The translations under genes were made by a program, and so were the position numbers. A DNA stretch of 64,000 bases from Actinomycetes bacterium. GTDB taxonomy: Bacteria > Actinomycetota > Thermoleophilia > Gaiellales > Gaiellaceae. Within the stretch, counting starts at the first letter, position 1. The number at the start of each line of letters is the position of its first letter. The notes beneath the pieces are model-generated. The model saw only the letters and a list, made by a program, of their open reading frames with translations, was not told the origin of the DNA and did not search any database. The stretch covers positions 1-64,000 of the forward strand of contig JAPOVR010000080.1 of the NCBI GenBank assembly GCA_026708005.1. The letters are read 5' to 3'. This document shows, in pieces, positions 1-7,594 of this stretch.

Positions 1-192
1 ACCAACAGCGACGGCGACCCCGGCCGCCGCCGGTTCCTCCTCGGCCAGCTCGGGCTCGATGCTCGAGAGATCATCGTGGATCCGGGCGAGGAGATCATCC
101 GCGCTCGCCTAGCCGACTCCGAGACCGGGGAGCTGTCAGAGGAGTGCGACGCGGCGGCGCTGCGCTGGTACGGGCGCCTGGGGGATTGCCTG
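1..192 (+). CDS. Partial phage-region ORF of unknown function
   Basis: Open in frame 1 from the window edge (TNSDGDPGRRRF... to ...LRWYGRLGDCL) and runs without a stop into the start of the prohead protease. A TGA at 191-193 in frame 2 overlaps the protease ATG at 193 (TGATG), so the real gene probably ends there after a frameshift. It belongs to the same decayed phage head cassette. I do not recognise the family; a terminase fragment is possible from position alone. Confidence 0.3.
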
Positions 193-668
193 ATGAGCAA
201 CGTCGAAACCAGAGCCGTCGAGATCCGGCTGGCAGAAGACCTAGCCCGGCGGGGGCCGGCGTCCTCGGGGGCACACTGCTCACCTACGGGGAGCGGGCCT
301 CTGACCGTGCCGAGCGGTTCGAGATGGGCGCCCTGTCCTGGCCTGACGGGGGCGTCGTACTTAGAGAGCAGCATAACCGGCAAGCGCCGATAGCAAGATT
401 CGTGCCCGAGCAGGTAGGTAACGAGCTTCGGGTGCGTGTCCCGCTGCCTGACACGCAGCGTGGCCGCGATGCCGCCACGTCCGTTCGGGTTCGCCTCCTT
501 GCCGGACTGAGCGTGGAGTTCCGGTCCTTGCTGGAACGACGCGAGGCGGACGTTCGCGTGATTCGACGACCCCGGTTAGTTGGTGCCGGACTCGTCGATG
601 ACCCCTCCTACGGGGGCTCCCGTGTTGAGGTGCGAGAGCGCACGGGCCGGAGGCGGGTGTGGCTATGA
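193..668 (+). pseudogene. HK97-type prohead protease, frameshifted
   Basis: In phages this family (peptidase U35) trims the scaffold and capsid protein during head assembly. The N-terminus (MSNVETRAVEIRLAED) is in frame 1. After about position 250 the similarity moves to frame 3, with GTLLTYGERASDRAERFE, WPDGGVVLREQHNRQAPIAR, LPDTQRGRDAAT and LLAGLSVEFRS, all typical of the family, ending in GRRRVWL. A single-base change in the G/C run near 250 explains the break. The stop at 666-668 overlaps the next ATG (ATGA), so the original cassette was translationally coupled. Sequencing error is possible, but the next two genes are also broken, so decay is more likely. Confidence 0.72.
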
Positions 669-984
669 CAATCGACGCCGCAACCCTAGCGCCGCTGATC
701 GGCGCAGACCCAGACCAGGCGGCCCGGCTGCTGGCCCTGGCGTCCGCCAGGATTGACCGCTACGCACCTGCCGCTCCCGATGAGATCGCGAACGAGGCGA
801 TGGTCAGGTTCGCCGGCTACTTGGCTCAGAGCGACTTCGGTGGGTTCGCCGAGGAGGAGGTCGGCCCCATCCGGCTCAAGTGCACGGTGAACCACGCGGC
901 GGCGTCCGCAACAGCGGCGCGGCCGGGCTGCTCGCCCCATGGCGGACACACCGGGCCGGCAGCGTGGGGGAGACACCGGCATGA
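665..984 (+). pseudogene. Phage head-tail connector (gp6-like), frameshifted
   Basis: The reading from ATG 665 (MTIDAATLAPLIGADPDQ...DEIANEAMVRFAGYLAQSD...EEEVGPIRL) matches short phage gp6-like head-tail connector proteins that bridge portal and tail. Near 900 the frame changes from 2 to 1 (one base missing), after which FRNSGAAGLLAPWRTHRAG completes the usual C-terminus and stops at 982-984, again overlapping the next ATG as ATGA. A GTG at 659 is an alternative start. With the frame restored the length of about 106 residues is normal for the family. Confidence 0.65.
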
Positions 985-2031
985 GGCTCCCCTGGGCCAG
1001 AGTCGAGAACCGCGAGGCCAGCTACACCGACACCCTCGTCGACCTGATCGTCACCCAAGCCACGGGGGGACACCGCCAAGGCGACCGCGACCGGGGCGCT
1101 CGAGGCAGCCGCTGGTGTTGTCGCCAGGTCGTTCGCCGCCGCCGAGGTCACGGGCCCACCCCAACTGGTGGGGGCGCTCACCCCGGCGCTGCTGTCGATG
1201 GTCGGCCGGGCGCCGATCCGCCAGGGCGAGTTCGTCGGCGCGATTGACGTCAACGGCGGGCGGGTGGTGCTCCACCCGGCCGCAGACTGGGACGTGGCAG
1301 GCGGCCACGACCCGGAAGGGTGGACCCTAACCGGATCAACCTCGCCGGTCCCTCGCAGTTCACGACACGGCCCCACGCCCCGGCCCCGGCTGTCATCCAC
1401 GCCACCTACAGCCGCGACCCCTCCCGGCCCTCGCGGGGCGTCGGCCCGATCGAGTCCGCCTCCCTCGCTGGCCGCCTCTCCGCCGAGACCCTCGCTGCCC
1501 TCGCCGACGAGTCAAGCGGCGCCCGCGGTCACCTGCTGCCGGTGTCGACCGGCGGGCAAGACCCCACCGTCGAGCAGCTACGGACGGACATCCGGAAACT
1601 GAAAGGGGCAGGTCGCCCTCGTTGAGACAACACAGGCCGGCTGGGGCGAAGGCAGAACCGGGGCGCCCCAGCGGGACTGGCAGCCCTCCCGGATCGGCGC
1701 TAACCCGCCAGCCCCGCTCGCCCAGCTCCACGACACCGCCAGCCGCGAAGTCCTCGCCGCCGTCGGCATCAACCCCGCCCTCTTCTCCGCCGGAGACGGC
1801 ACCGCCGCCCGCGAAGCCTGGCGGCAGATCCTGTTCGGTGTCGTCGCACCGCTTGGTCGGATCGTCGAGGACGAGCTCCAGGCCAAGCTCGAAACCGAGA
1901 TCACCATCAGCTGGGAGGAACTCCGCGCCTCAGACCTCTGAAGCCGCGCCCGAGCCTTCCAATCCATGGTCGGCGGCGGCATGGACATCGCCAAAGCCGC
2001 CTCTCTAGCAGGCCTGATCGAGCCCGAGTAA
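981..2031 (+). pseudogene. Phage portal protein, multiply disrupted
   Basis: Portal proteins form the dodecameric DNA entry ring of tailed-phage heads. Recognisable pieces lie in successive frames: MRLPWARVENREASYTDTLV (981 onward, frame 3), AAGVVARSFAAAEVTGP and MVGRAPIRQGEFVGAIDV (frame 1), YSRDPSRPSRGVGPIESASL (frame 3), then QLHDTASREVLAAVGINPAL and EAWRQILFGVVAPLGRIVE (frame 1). An in-frame TGA at 1939-1941 precedes the natural tail (RARAFQSMVGGGMDIAKAAS), which stops at 2029-2031. At least three frame changes plus a nonsense codon make this a dead gene. No capsid, terminase or tail gene follows, so only a head-cassette fragment remains. Confidence 0.72.
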
Positions 2032-2101
2032 ACGCCCCCAGAAAAGGGGATGGCCCCGGGCTCGGTGGTGTCTCAGTTTGAGCGCTGAAGGTGTTGGTGC
2101 G

Positions 2102-2689
2102 TTATTTATCGCGGTGCCAGGTGCCGCAGCTTGACGACTCGAAGGCGGCGTCGGTCGGGTCAATCAGAATCACGTGGTCATGGTCGTGGCCCGTGCCGTC
2201 ATGGCTCATGATGATGTCGTCAGCGCTGCCCGATAGTCCGCTCATCCTGGCTAAATAGCAGCCCTCGGTCGGCGCTGTCCGGTAGGTGCCGGGCTCGATG
2301 TCAAACCCGACGATCCAGACGCCATCTCCGAACGACTTCGCCGGCGTCACCGGCTCTGGCTCGGGCGGCGGCGTAGGCTCTGGTTCGGACTCCGGTGGAA
2401 ACGATGGCTGGGGCTCTGGTAATGGCTGGGGCTCATGAACGATGACGGGCTGGGTGTCCCGCCGTTCAGGTGGTGGCTCGGGCTCGGGCGGCGGTGGATC
2501 AGGTTCGAGCTCCAGTACGGGTAGGAACGGAGGCTCCGGTACGGGTGGCGGCCGCGGCGGTGCCTCAACCATGATCCCCTGTTGCTCAAGCTCATCCGGC
2601 CGGTCGCTTTCGCAGGCGACAAACGTGAACGCCGCCACCCAAGCGGCGAGAACGATAGCGGTGAACCCGAGTGGGCCGCCTCTCCTCAT
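2102..2689 (-). CDS. Proline-rich lipoprotein with a C-terminal actinobacterial domain
   Basis: 195 aa. A signal peptide with a lipobox-like end (FTFVAC, residues 21-26) predicts lipidation and surface anchoring. Residues about 40-115 are a low-complexity Pro/Glu linker (repeated PEP, PPEPEP), suited to spanning a cell wall. Residues about 118-195 form a compact domain (GVWIVGFDIEPGTYRTAP...CYLARMSGLSG...DPTDAAFESSSCGTW) seen in many secreted actinobacterial proteins, with two cysteines likely to pair. Function is unknown. It is divergent from the decayed lipoprotein at 2995, with about 305 bp between them. Confidence 0.75.
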   Translation of the reverse strand: MRRGGPLGFTAIVLAAWVAAFTFVACESDRPDELEQQGIMVEAPPRPPPVPEPPFLPVLELEPDPPPPEPEPPPERRDTQPVIVHEPQPLPEPQPSFPPESEPEPTPPPEPEPVTPAKSFGDGVWIVGFDIEPGTYRTAPTEGCYLARMSGLSGSADDIIMSHDGTGHDHDHVILIDPTDAAFESSSCGTWHRDK

Positions 2690-2994
2690 CGGGGTAGTGT
2701 TTCAGTTGGCCGGACTCCTTGGGCGGGGTTAGACCCGGGGCCGGTGAGACTCTTTGGGGGTGAGCCTCGCCCGGTACGGTAGCCGGAAAGGGCCCCACAA
2801 GCTCCAGGGAGTCCCGTATCGTCCCGGCGTCCGCGCGGGAAATAGTGTGGGTAAAGACGGGTCTAAGAAGACTATTTGCAGTGATTTTTGAGTCCCGACG
2901 CTCCACCTTCTGGATTACCGAACAGCACGGCCTTGGACAGCGAGGGAACGGCCGGGGCGTTGTGGGGTGGCTTCTGCCGACGGAGGAACAGGAG
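2690..2994. other. Divergent intergenic region
   Basis: Separates the minus-strand lipoprotein (start 2689) from the plus-strand lipoprotein remnant (start 2995). It must hold the promoters of both. I see no clear hairpin terminator or conserved box; a purine-rich ribosome site (CGGAGGAACAGGAG) lies immediately before 2995. Confidence 0.4.
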
Positions 2995-3981
2995 ATGACC
3001 AGGGAAGGGAATTGGCGCTTGAGTCGTGTCCGGGTGAGGCGGGTCGGGGTCTTCTCCCTCTGCGTTGCCGGTCTGCTCACCTTGGCCGCGTGCACCGGTG
3101 TGGAGCCCGCCGGGCCTGGGTCGCCGGCGCCAGCCCCAGCCGAGGCTGGGCCGGTGATGGCTCGATGAATGACGCGCCGCTTGAGCCTGACTCAGCGCCA
3201 TCGCCTCAACCTCCCGAACCGGCGGAGCAGCCCGGCTCTGATGCGGCGGCGTTGGAGCTCGAGGTCCTTGGGTGGGGCGGCGAGCCACCGCCTCTCGAAG
3301 ATGGCGGCTGGACGAATGACGCGCCGCTTACGGTACCCCTCTTCGAGGTACCACTTTTGCGGTCGAGATCAACCACGAGGACCAGGCGCTTGCCGAGTCG
3401 GTTGTCCTGCGGCCTGATGATTTCCGGACGGGTGGAGTATGTTGGGGCCTGCGTGGCCGTTTTGGGAGAAGCCGCGTTTGGGCGGGCACCCTGATCTGGC
3501 GGATGTGACGATCAGCGGCGAGTCGGCGGGTGACGTGTTTGTGAGGGATGATTCCTTCGGGACCTTCGTCGAGGAGACGGACGTGGTCGAGTGGCCTAAG
3601 CTCGAGATCGTGGTCTTGTCAGCGCTCGTCTTGGCCGACGAGGCGCAGGCACGAGCCGTCTACGAGCAGATGAGTACGATTCCCGACCGCTGCGCGATCG
3701 AGGACTTCTCCTCCGGCGACCTCGGTGGGAGCATCAGCGAGCTCTCGTTCTCGGCCTTCGGTGAGGACTCCGGCGCGTTCCGGATACGGGTGGAGCCCAA
3801 CGCAGCGAACGAAGAGTGGGCATCCGAAGACTGGACATCTTTCTTTCCAATAGTCACCGACTACGTCTACATCCGCAGCGGCCGCGTCATCTCGATGGTG
3901 TCCTTCATCAGCGAGGCCTCGCCGCTCGAGCAGGCGCCGAAAGAAAAGCTCGTTGGCGCGGTCGCCGGGCGCATGCCCTGA
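2995..3981 (+). pseudogene. Lipoprotein with sensor-like C-terminal domain, frameshifted
   Basis: Starts as a lipoprotein (TM-like LCVAGLLTLAAC lipobox, residues about 22-33) after a strong ribosome site, but stops at 3166-3168. The proline-rich linker continues in frame 3 (NDAPLEPDSAPSPQPPEP), a further piece (EINHEDQALAESVVLRPDDF) is in frame 2, and the C-terminal domain (DGWSMLGPAWPFWEKP to LVGAVAGRMP) is in frame 1, 3427-3981. The PDDF...DGW junction followed by an alpha/beta domain resembles extracellular lipoproteins of the PknH-sensor-like kind. Three frame changes in under 1 kb suggest decay. Possible readers of the C-terminal ORF alone would miscall it as a 180-aa cytoplasmic protein. 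Confidence 0.6.
3167..3329 (+). repeat. Direct repeat pair inside the lipoprotein remnant
   Basis: A 16-bp sequence (GAATGACGCGCCGCTT) occurs at 3167-3182 and 3314-3329, each preceded by a similar GATGGC-containing stretch. In frame 3 both encode NDAPL after a DGx motif, so the linker contains an internal duplication that recombination could expand or contract. Confidence 0.75.
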
Positions 3982-4249
3982 CTGGCGCGGCCGCCCGGCG
4001 ACCACCGCACACAACTGCCGGAAGATCCTGCCACCAGAGAAGAGCGTGTCAGCTCCACCGGTCCGCCATTCCTTGGGGCCGGGCGAGGATGGTGGTTCTC
4101 GGCGCTGGCGGCATGTCAACACCTGTCCCGCATGGTCTTACCCAAATGGTGTTCTCGCGAGAAGCCCCCGTCGACCCGTGAGGGCCAGGGCCTTCAGTCG
4201 CGATCAGCGGCAACGGGGACGGCGAGGAGAGCGGCATGGCTCTGCAGCA

Positions 4250-5113
4250 TCATGCGGCCCGGACGCGGACGTCCACGGCAAGTTGCGACTCGCCACCCCC
4301 GTCAAAGACTCCCCGCACTGGAGCGACATCCTGGTAATCGCGGCCGACGGCCACCCGCACATGGCGCTGGTCGGCCAGGCACCGGTTCGTGGGGTCAAAG
4401 CCAACCCAGCCCAGATCGGGCAAGCGGCACTCGACCCAGGCGTGGCTGGCTGTCTGTGGTACCCCCCGGATGCCGTTACCAGCCATGCAGAGGTAGCCGG
4501 ACACATACCTGGCAGGGACATGCCAGGAACGGACAATGGCGATCATGACGTGGGCGTAGTCTTGGCATACCCCCTGTCCCGTCTCCAAAATGTGCTCGAT
4601 CGGCGATACCACCGACGTACTGCCCGGAACGTACTGGAACCTCTGAGAAAGAGTATCGGAAAGCCGCCGTAAGCTCTCCAACGGGTCGTCTCCCGGTTTG
4701 ATACCCAGCTTGCCTACGAAGGCGGTGAGAGCTTGAGATGGCCGGGCGAAGGCGCTGGGATGCATGAAGCTCCAATGCCGAGACGATCCTCGCCACGAGA
4801 GAATCTCATTCCAGGCAACGGCGCCCAGGGAGTTGGGCAAGGGGGCAGCTGGACTGCGTTCCACGGTCGATCGGGAGACGATCTCCAAGCCGTGGTGTGC
4901 TCGGTGAAGGGTCAAGACCTGTTTCGTGTTGCCAAAGAAGTCCAGCTCGCTGGTGAGCGGTGCCGGCGGATCCGTGGTCACGTCGAAGCTGAAGAGCCGT
5001 TGCACTTCATCGTGGCGGGGCTTTAGGCAGAGTGAGAGAACGCAGTGGCGTACCGGCGATGTGTACAGATAGCGGGTAACGTGCTCAATCTCATAGAGCG
5101 CCGTCTTGCCCAT
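4250..5113 (-). CDS. Transglutaminase-like domain protein
   Basis: 287 aa, no signal peptide. An N-terminal beta-rich domain (YEIEHVTRYLYTSPVRHCVLS, usual for bacterial transglutaminase N-terminal domains) is followed by the papain-fold core with the triad visible: Cys in GQGVCQDYAHV, His in ASHAWVECRL, Asp in GWVGFDPTN. The family cleaves or crosslinks amide bonds. It is the last gene of a three-gene set (ATP-grasp, alpha-E, transglutaminase; gaps 5 bp each), a widely conserved neighbourhood thought to act in amide-bond formation and turnover on an unidentified peptide or protein. The substrate cannot be read from sequence. Confidence 0.85.
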   Translation of the reverse strand: MGKTALYEIEHVTRYLYTSPVRHCVLSLCLKPRHDEVQRLFSFDVTTDPPAPLTSELDFFGNTKQVLTLHRAHHGLEIVSRSTVERSPAAPLPNSLGAVAWNEILSWRGSSRHWSFMHPSAFARPSQALTAFVGKLGIKPGDDPLESLRRLSDTLSQRFQYVPGSTSVVSPIEHILETGQGVCQDYAHVMIAIVRSWHVPARYVSGYLCMAGNGIRGVPQTASHAWVECRLPDLGWVGFDPTNRCLADQRHVRVAVGRDYQDVAPVRGVFDGGGESQLAVDVRVRAA

Positions 5114-5117
5114 GCGG

Positions 5118-6086
5118 CTAGCGACTAGGTAAGTCGTCTACCGAGTAGTCGAAATAGGTAGCGGTGACAAGCTGGTGTAGTTCCTGGCAATACTCTCTTA
5201 CTCGCTGCAGCAACTCGGCCCGATCTTCCCGGTCCGGCCATTCGTAGTGAATCAGGGCCGCCGTGCGACCCGCCAGCCGCTGGGCTGCGCCGCTCACCTT
5301 GGCGTTGGGGCCGGGTCCAATGGATGCGATATCCGACACCGTCCGATCCAGAGATCGGCACAGCGAGTCGGGCAGCAGAGGATCAGTCGCCAGGAGATCT
5401 AACACCTTGTCTGGATGCACTTCGACGCTGTAGCTGTGGTTGTAGGCATCAAAGGCATGATAGAGGCGCAAGAGGCTGGTCCAGTCGGCGTCGGAGTGCT
5501 CGCTTAGCTGTGCAGCGGCGGCAAGCTGCGAGAGGAATAATGAAGTAGAAAGCTGGGCTCGCTCGATGAATCGTCCAAGCTGCATGAAGCGCCAGCCTTC
5601 GTCGCGATACATGGTCGCGGCGGCCACACCGGAGAAGGTGTTCATCTCCGCTGCCGTTTCCGCGTAGAAGCTCTCCGGTGACGCTGCCCAGATGTCTTGG
5701 ATGGTGAGCTTCTGAATCTTGAGGTGAGCCAGGTTGATGCAGGTCCATAGCTCCCCGCTGATGCAGTGGCGCATCTGCCGGGCATTCTCTCGGCCCATGA
5801 CGAAGCAACTCCGGACGGAGCTAGGGTTCAAGCGCTCGAAGGTGAGATCGTCTGCCAGAGTGTAGGAATCAGCCAGGGTGAAGTCGTCGCTGCCCATCGG
5901 TTCCAGGCTGCCACCGGAAGGCTGTCGGTTGATGCCGTTGTAGATGCGGGTCCAGCCGAAGTGGATCTCTCGAATGGGGCGATCCACCAGAGCTTCCGTC
6001 TGCAAACGCAACAAGCGGCAGAGGAACTCGGCTCGTTCCAGGTAGCGCCCCATCCAGTACAACCCTTGTGCGCTGCGAGCAAGCAT
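5118..6086 (-). CDS. Alpha-E domain protein
   Basis: 322 aa, almost entirely alpha-helical. The N-terminus MLARSAQGLYWMGRYLERAE is the signature of the alpha-E family, with FVMGRENARQMRHCISGELW and AAATMYRDEGWRFMQLGRFI further in. No catalytic motif is known. It lies between the ATP-grasp gene (6-bp gap) and the transglutaminase gene (5-bp gap), its invariant position in bacteria, so the three products probably form one complex or pathway. Confidence 0.88.
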   Translation of the reverse strand: MLARSAQGLYWMGRYLERAEFLCRLLRLQTEALVDRPIREIHFGWTRIYNGINRQPSGGSLEPMGSDDFTLADSYTLADDLTFERLNPSSVRSCFVMGRENARQMRHCISGELWTCINLAHLKIQKLTIQDIWAASPESFYAETAAEMNTFSGVAAATMYRDEGWRFMQLGRFIERAQLSTSLFLSQLAAAAQLSEHSDADWTSLLRLYHAFDAYNHSYSVEVHPDKVLDLLATDPLLPDSLCRSLDRTVSDIASIGPGPNAKVSGAAQRLAGRTAALIHYEWPDREDRAELLQRVREYCQELHQLVTATYFDYSVDDLPSR

Positions 6087-6091
6087 GTCGC

Positions 6092-7525
6092 TCAGTCTCT
6101 CAGTACCCAGAGATCTTTGCCTCCTCCACCCTGGCTGGAGTTCACCACCAGACTGCCCCGACGGAGGGCGACGCGGCAGAAGGCGCCGGGGACCATGCGA
6201 GTCTCCTGTCCGTGGAGCACGAAGGGGCGTAGATCCACGTGACGCGGCTCAAAGTTGTCGTCAATAAGGCACGGCGACCGGGAGAGGGCCAGCACGGGTT
6301 GCGAGATGAAGTCGGCCGGGTTGGCCCGCAGTTGCACGGCGTATTCGTCTCGTTCTTTCTGGGTTGCGTGGGGACCGATTATCATTCCGTAGCCCCCGGA
6401 CTCGCCCACCCGCTTCACGACCAGGCTCGCCAGATTGTCCAGCGTGTACTCCAAATCCGGGGGGTGACGGCAGAGGTAGGTCTCCACGTTGGGAAGGACG
6501 GCCTCCTCTCCCAGGTAGTAGCGGATCATAGCGGGTACGTAGGCATAAACGCTCTTGTCGTCAGCGACGCCGGTGCCGGGAGCGTTCACCAGGACGACGT
6601 TACCCAGCTTGTAGGCATGAAGGAGTCCGGGCACGCCCAAGAGAGAGTCGGGACGGAAGACCAAGGGGTCGAGATAATCGTCGTCCACCCGGCGATAGAT
6701 CACGTCCACGCGGCGCAGGCCCGTGGTGGTGCGCATGTACACAAAGCCGTTGTTCACCAAGAGATCCCGACCCTCCACGAGCTCGGCACCAAGCTCGCGG
6801 GCGAGAAATATGTGCTCATAGAAGGCGGAGTTGTAGACTCCCGGCGTTAGCAGAGCTATGCAGGGCTCAGAGCGGCCGCCGGGGGCAAGCTCAAGGAGCG
6901 TCGTCAGCAGCAGGCGGCCGTAGTTCTCCACTTCCTGTACATGGGAGCTCCTGTACAGCCGGCGCAAGCTGGTCTTCACCGCCTTGCGGTTGGCGAGCAT
7001 GTAGGAGACGCCAGAAGGAACCTGGAGGTTATCCTCAAGCACTCGGAAGCCGTCGTTCGTCCTAATCAGATCAGTGCCGCAGATGCCAACCCATGTACCG
7101 TGGGGCGCGGAGAAGCCGCGCATCTCCATGCGGTACTTGGGACATTCTCGGACCACGTCGACGGGGATGACGCCGTCGTCGAGAATACGGGCCTCGTTGT
7201 AGACATCCTGGAGAAAGAGGTTCAGCGTCTTGACGCGCTGGGCCAGACCTCTCTCCAAGAGCCGCCACTCGGCTGCTGTGAGCACTCGGGGCAGGCAGTC
7301 CACGGGTATGATGCGTTCCTCACCCTCCTCGTCACCGTAGACGGTGAAGGAAATGCCTTCGTTGGAGAAGGAGCGGGTGACTCGTTCCTGGATGCTGCTG
7401 AGCTCCTCTGCAGAAAGTCTGCTCAAGCCTTCGTAAAGAGGCCGACAATGCTCCCTCGGCGTCCCATCCTGCAGAAACATCTCGTCGTAGATAGACGGGT
7501 CGATCTGATAGGCGTCCAAGTTCAC
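6092..7525 (-). CDS. Circularly permuted ATP-grasp protein
   Basis: 477 aa, the usual length. The N-terminus (IDPSIYDEMFLQDGTPREHCR) and the later YLCRHPPDLEYTLDNLASLVVKRVGESGGYGMIIG region are characteristic of the circularly permuted ATP-grasp type 2 family, predicted carbon-nitrogen ligases that use an acyl-phosphate intermediate. Asp/Glu/Asn residues for Mg-ATP are present (RVLEDNLQVPSGVSYML). It heads the ATP-grasp / alpha-E / transglutaminase set and starts 70 bp downstream of the histidine kinase on the same strand, so it may be cotranscribed with the signalling genes. Confidence 0.9.
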   Translation of the reverse strand: MNLDAYQIDPSIYDEMFLQDGTPREHCRPLYEGLSRLSAEELSSIQERVTRSFSNEGISFTVYGDEEGEERIIPVDCLPRVLTAAEWRLLERGLAQRVKTLNLFLQDVYNEARILDDGVIPVDVVRECPKYRMEMRGFSAPHGTWVGICGTDLIRTNDGFRVLEDNLQVPSGVSYMLANRKAVKTSLRRLYRSSHVQEVENYGRLLLTTLLELAPGGRSEPCIALLTPGVYNSAFYEHIFLARELGAELVEGRDLLVNNGFVYMRTTTGLRRVDVIYRRVDDDYLDPLVFRPDSLLGVPGLLHAYKLGNVVLVNAPGTGVADDKSVYAYVPAMIRYYLGEEAVLPNVETYLCRHPPDLEYTLDNLASLVVKRVGESGGYGMIIGPHATQKERDEYAVQLRANPADFISQPVLALSRSPCLIDDNFEPRHVDLRPFVLHGQETRMVPGAFCRVALRRGSLVVNSSQGGGGKDLWVLRD

Positions 7526-7594
7526 GGCTGCAATACTACCGGAGGCGGCCCTCTCCGAGCTGTACCTCGCCGCGCTGGGCTGGCGCCAGGTTGC

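Noticed and set aside
1939-1941. TGA read as a sense codon (recoded phage) in the portal gene
   Set aside because: The same gene has at least three frame changes, and intact neighbours use TGA as stop, so decay explains it more simply.
2442-2732. Gly/Ser-rich plus-strand frame
   Set aside because: It is the complement of the Pro/Glu-rich linker of the minus-strand lipoprotein.
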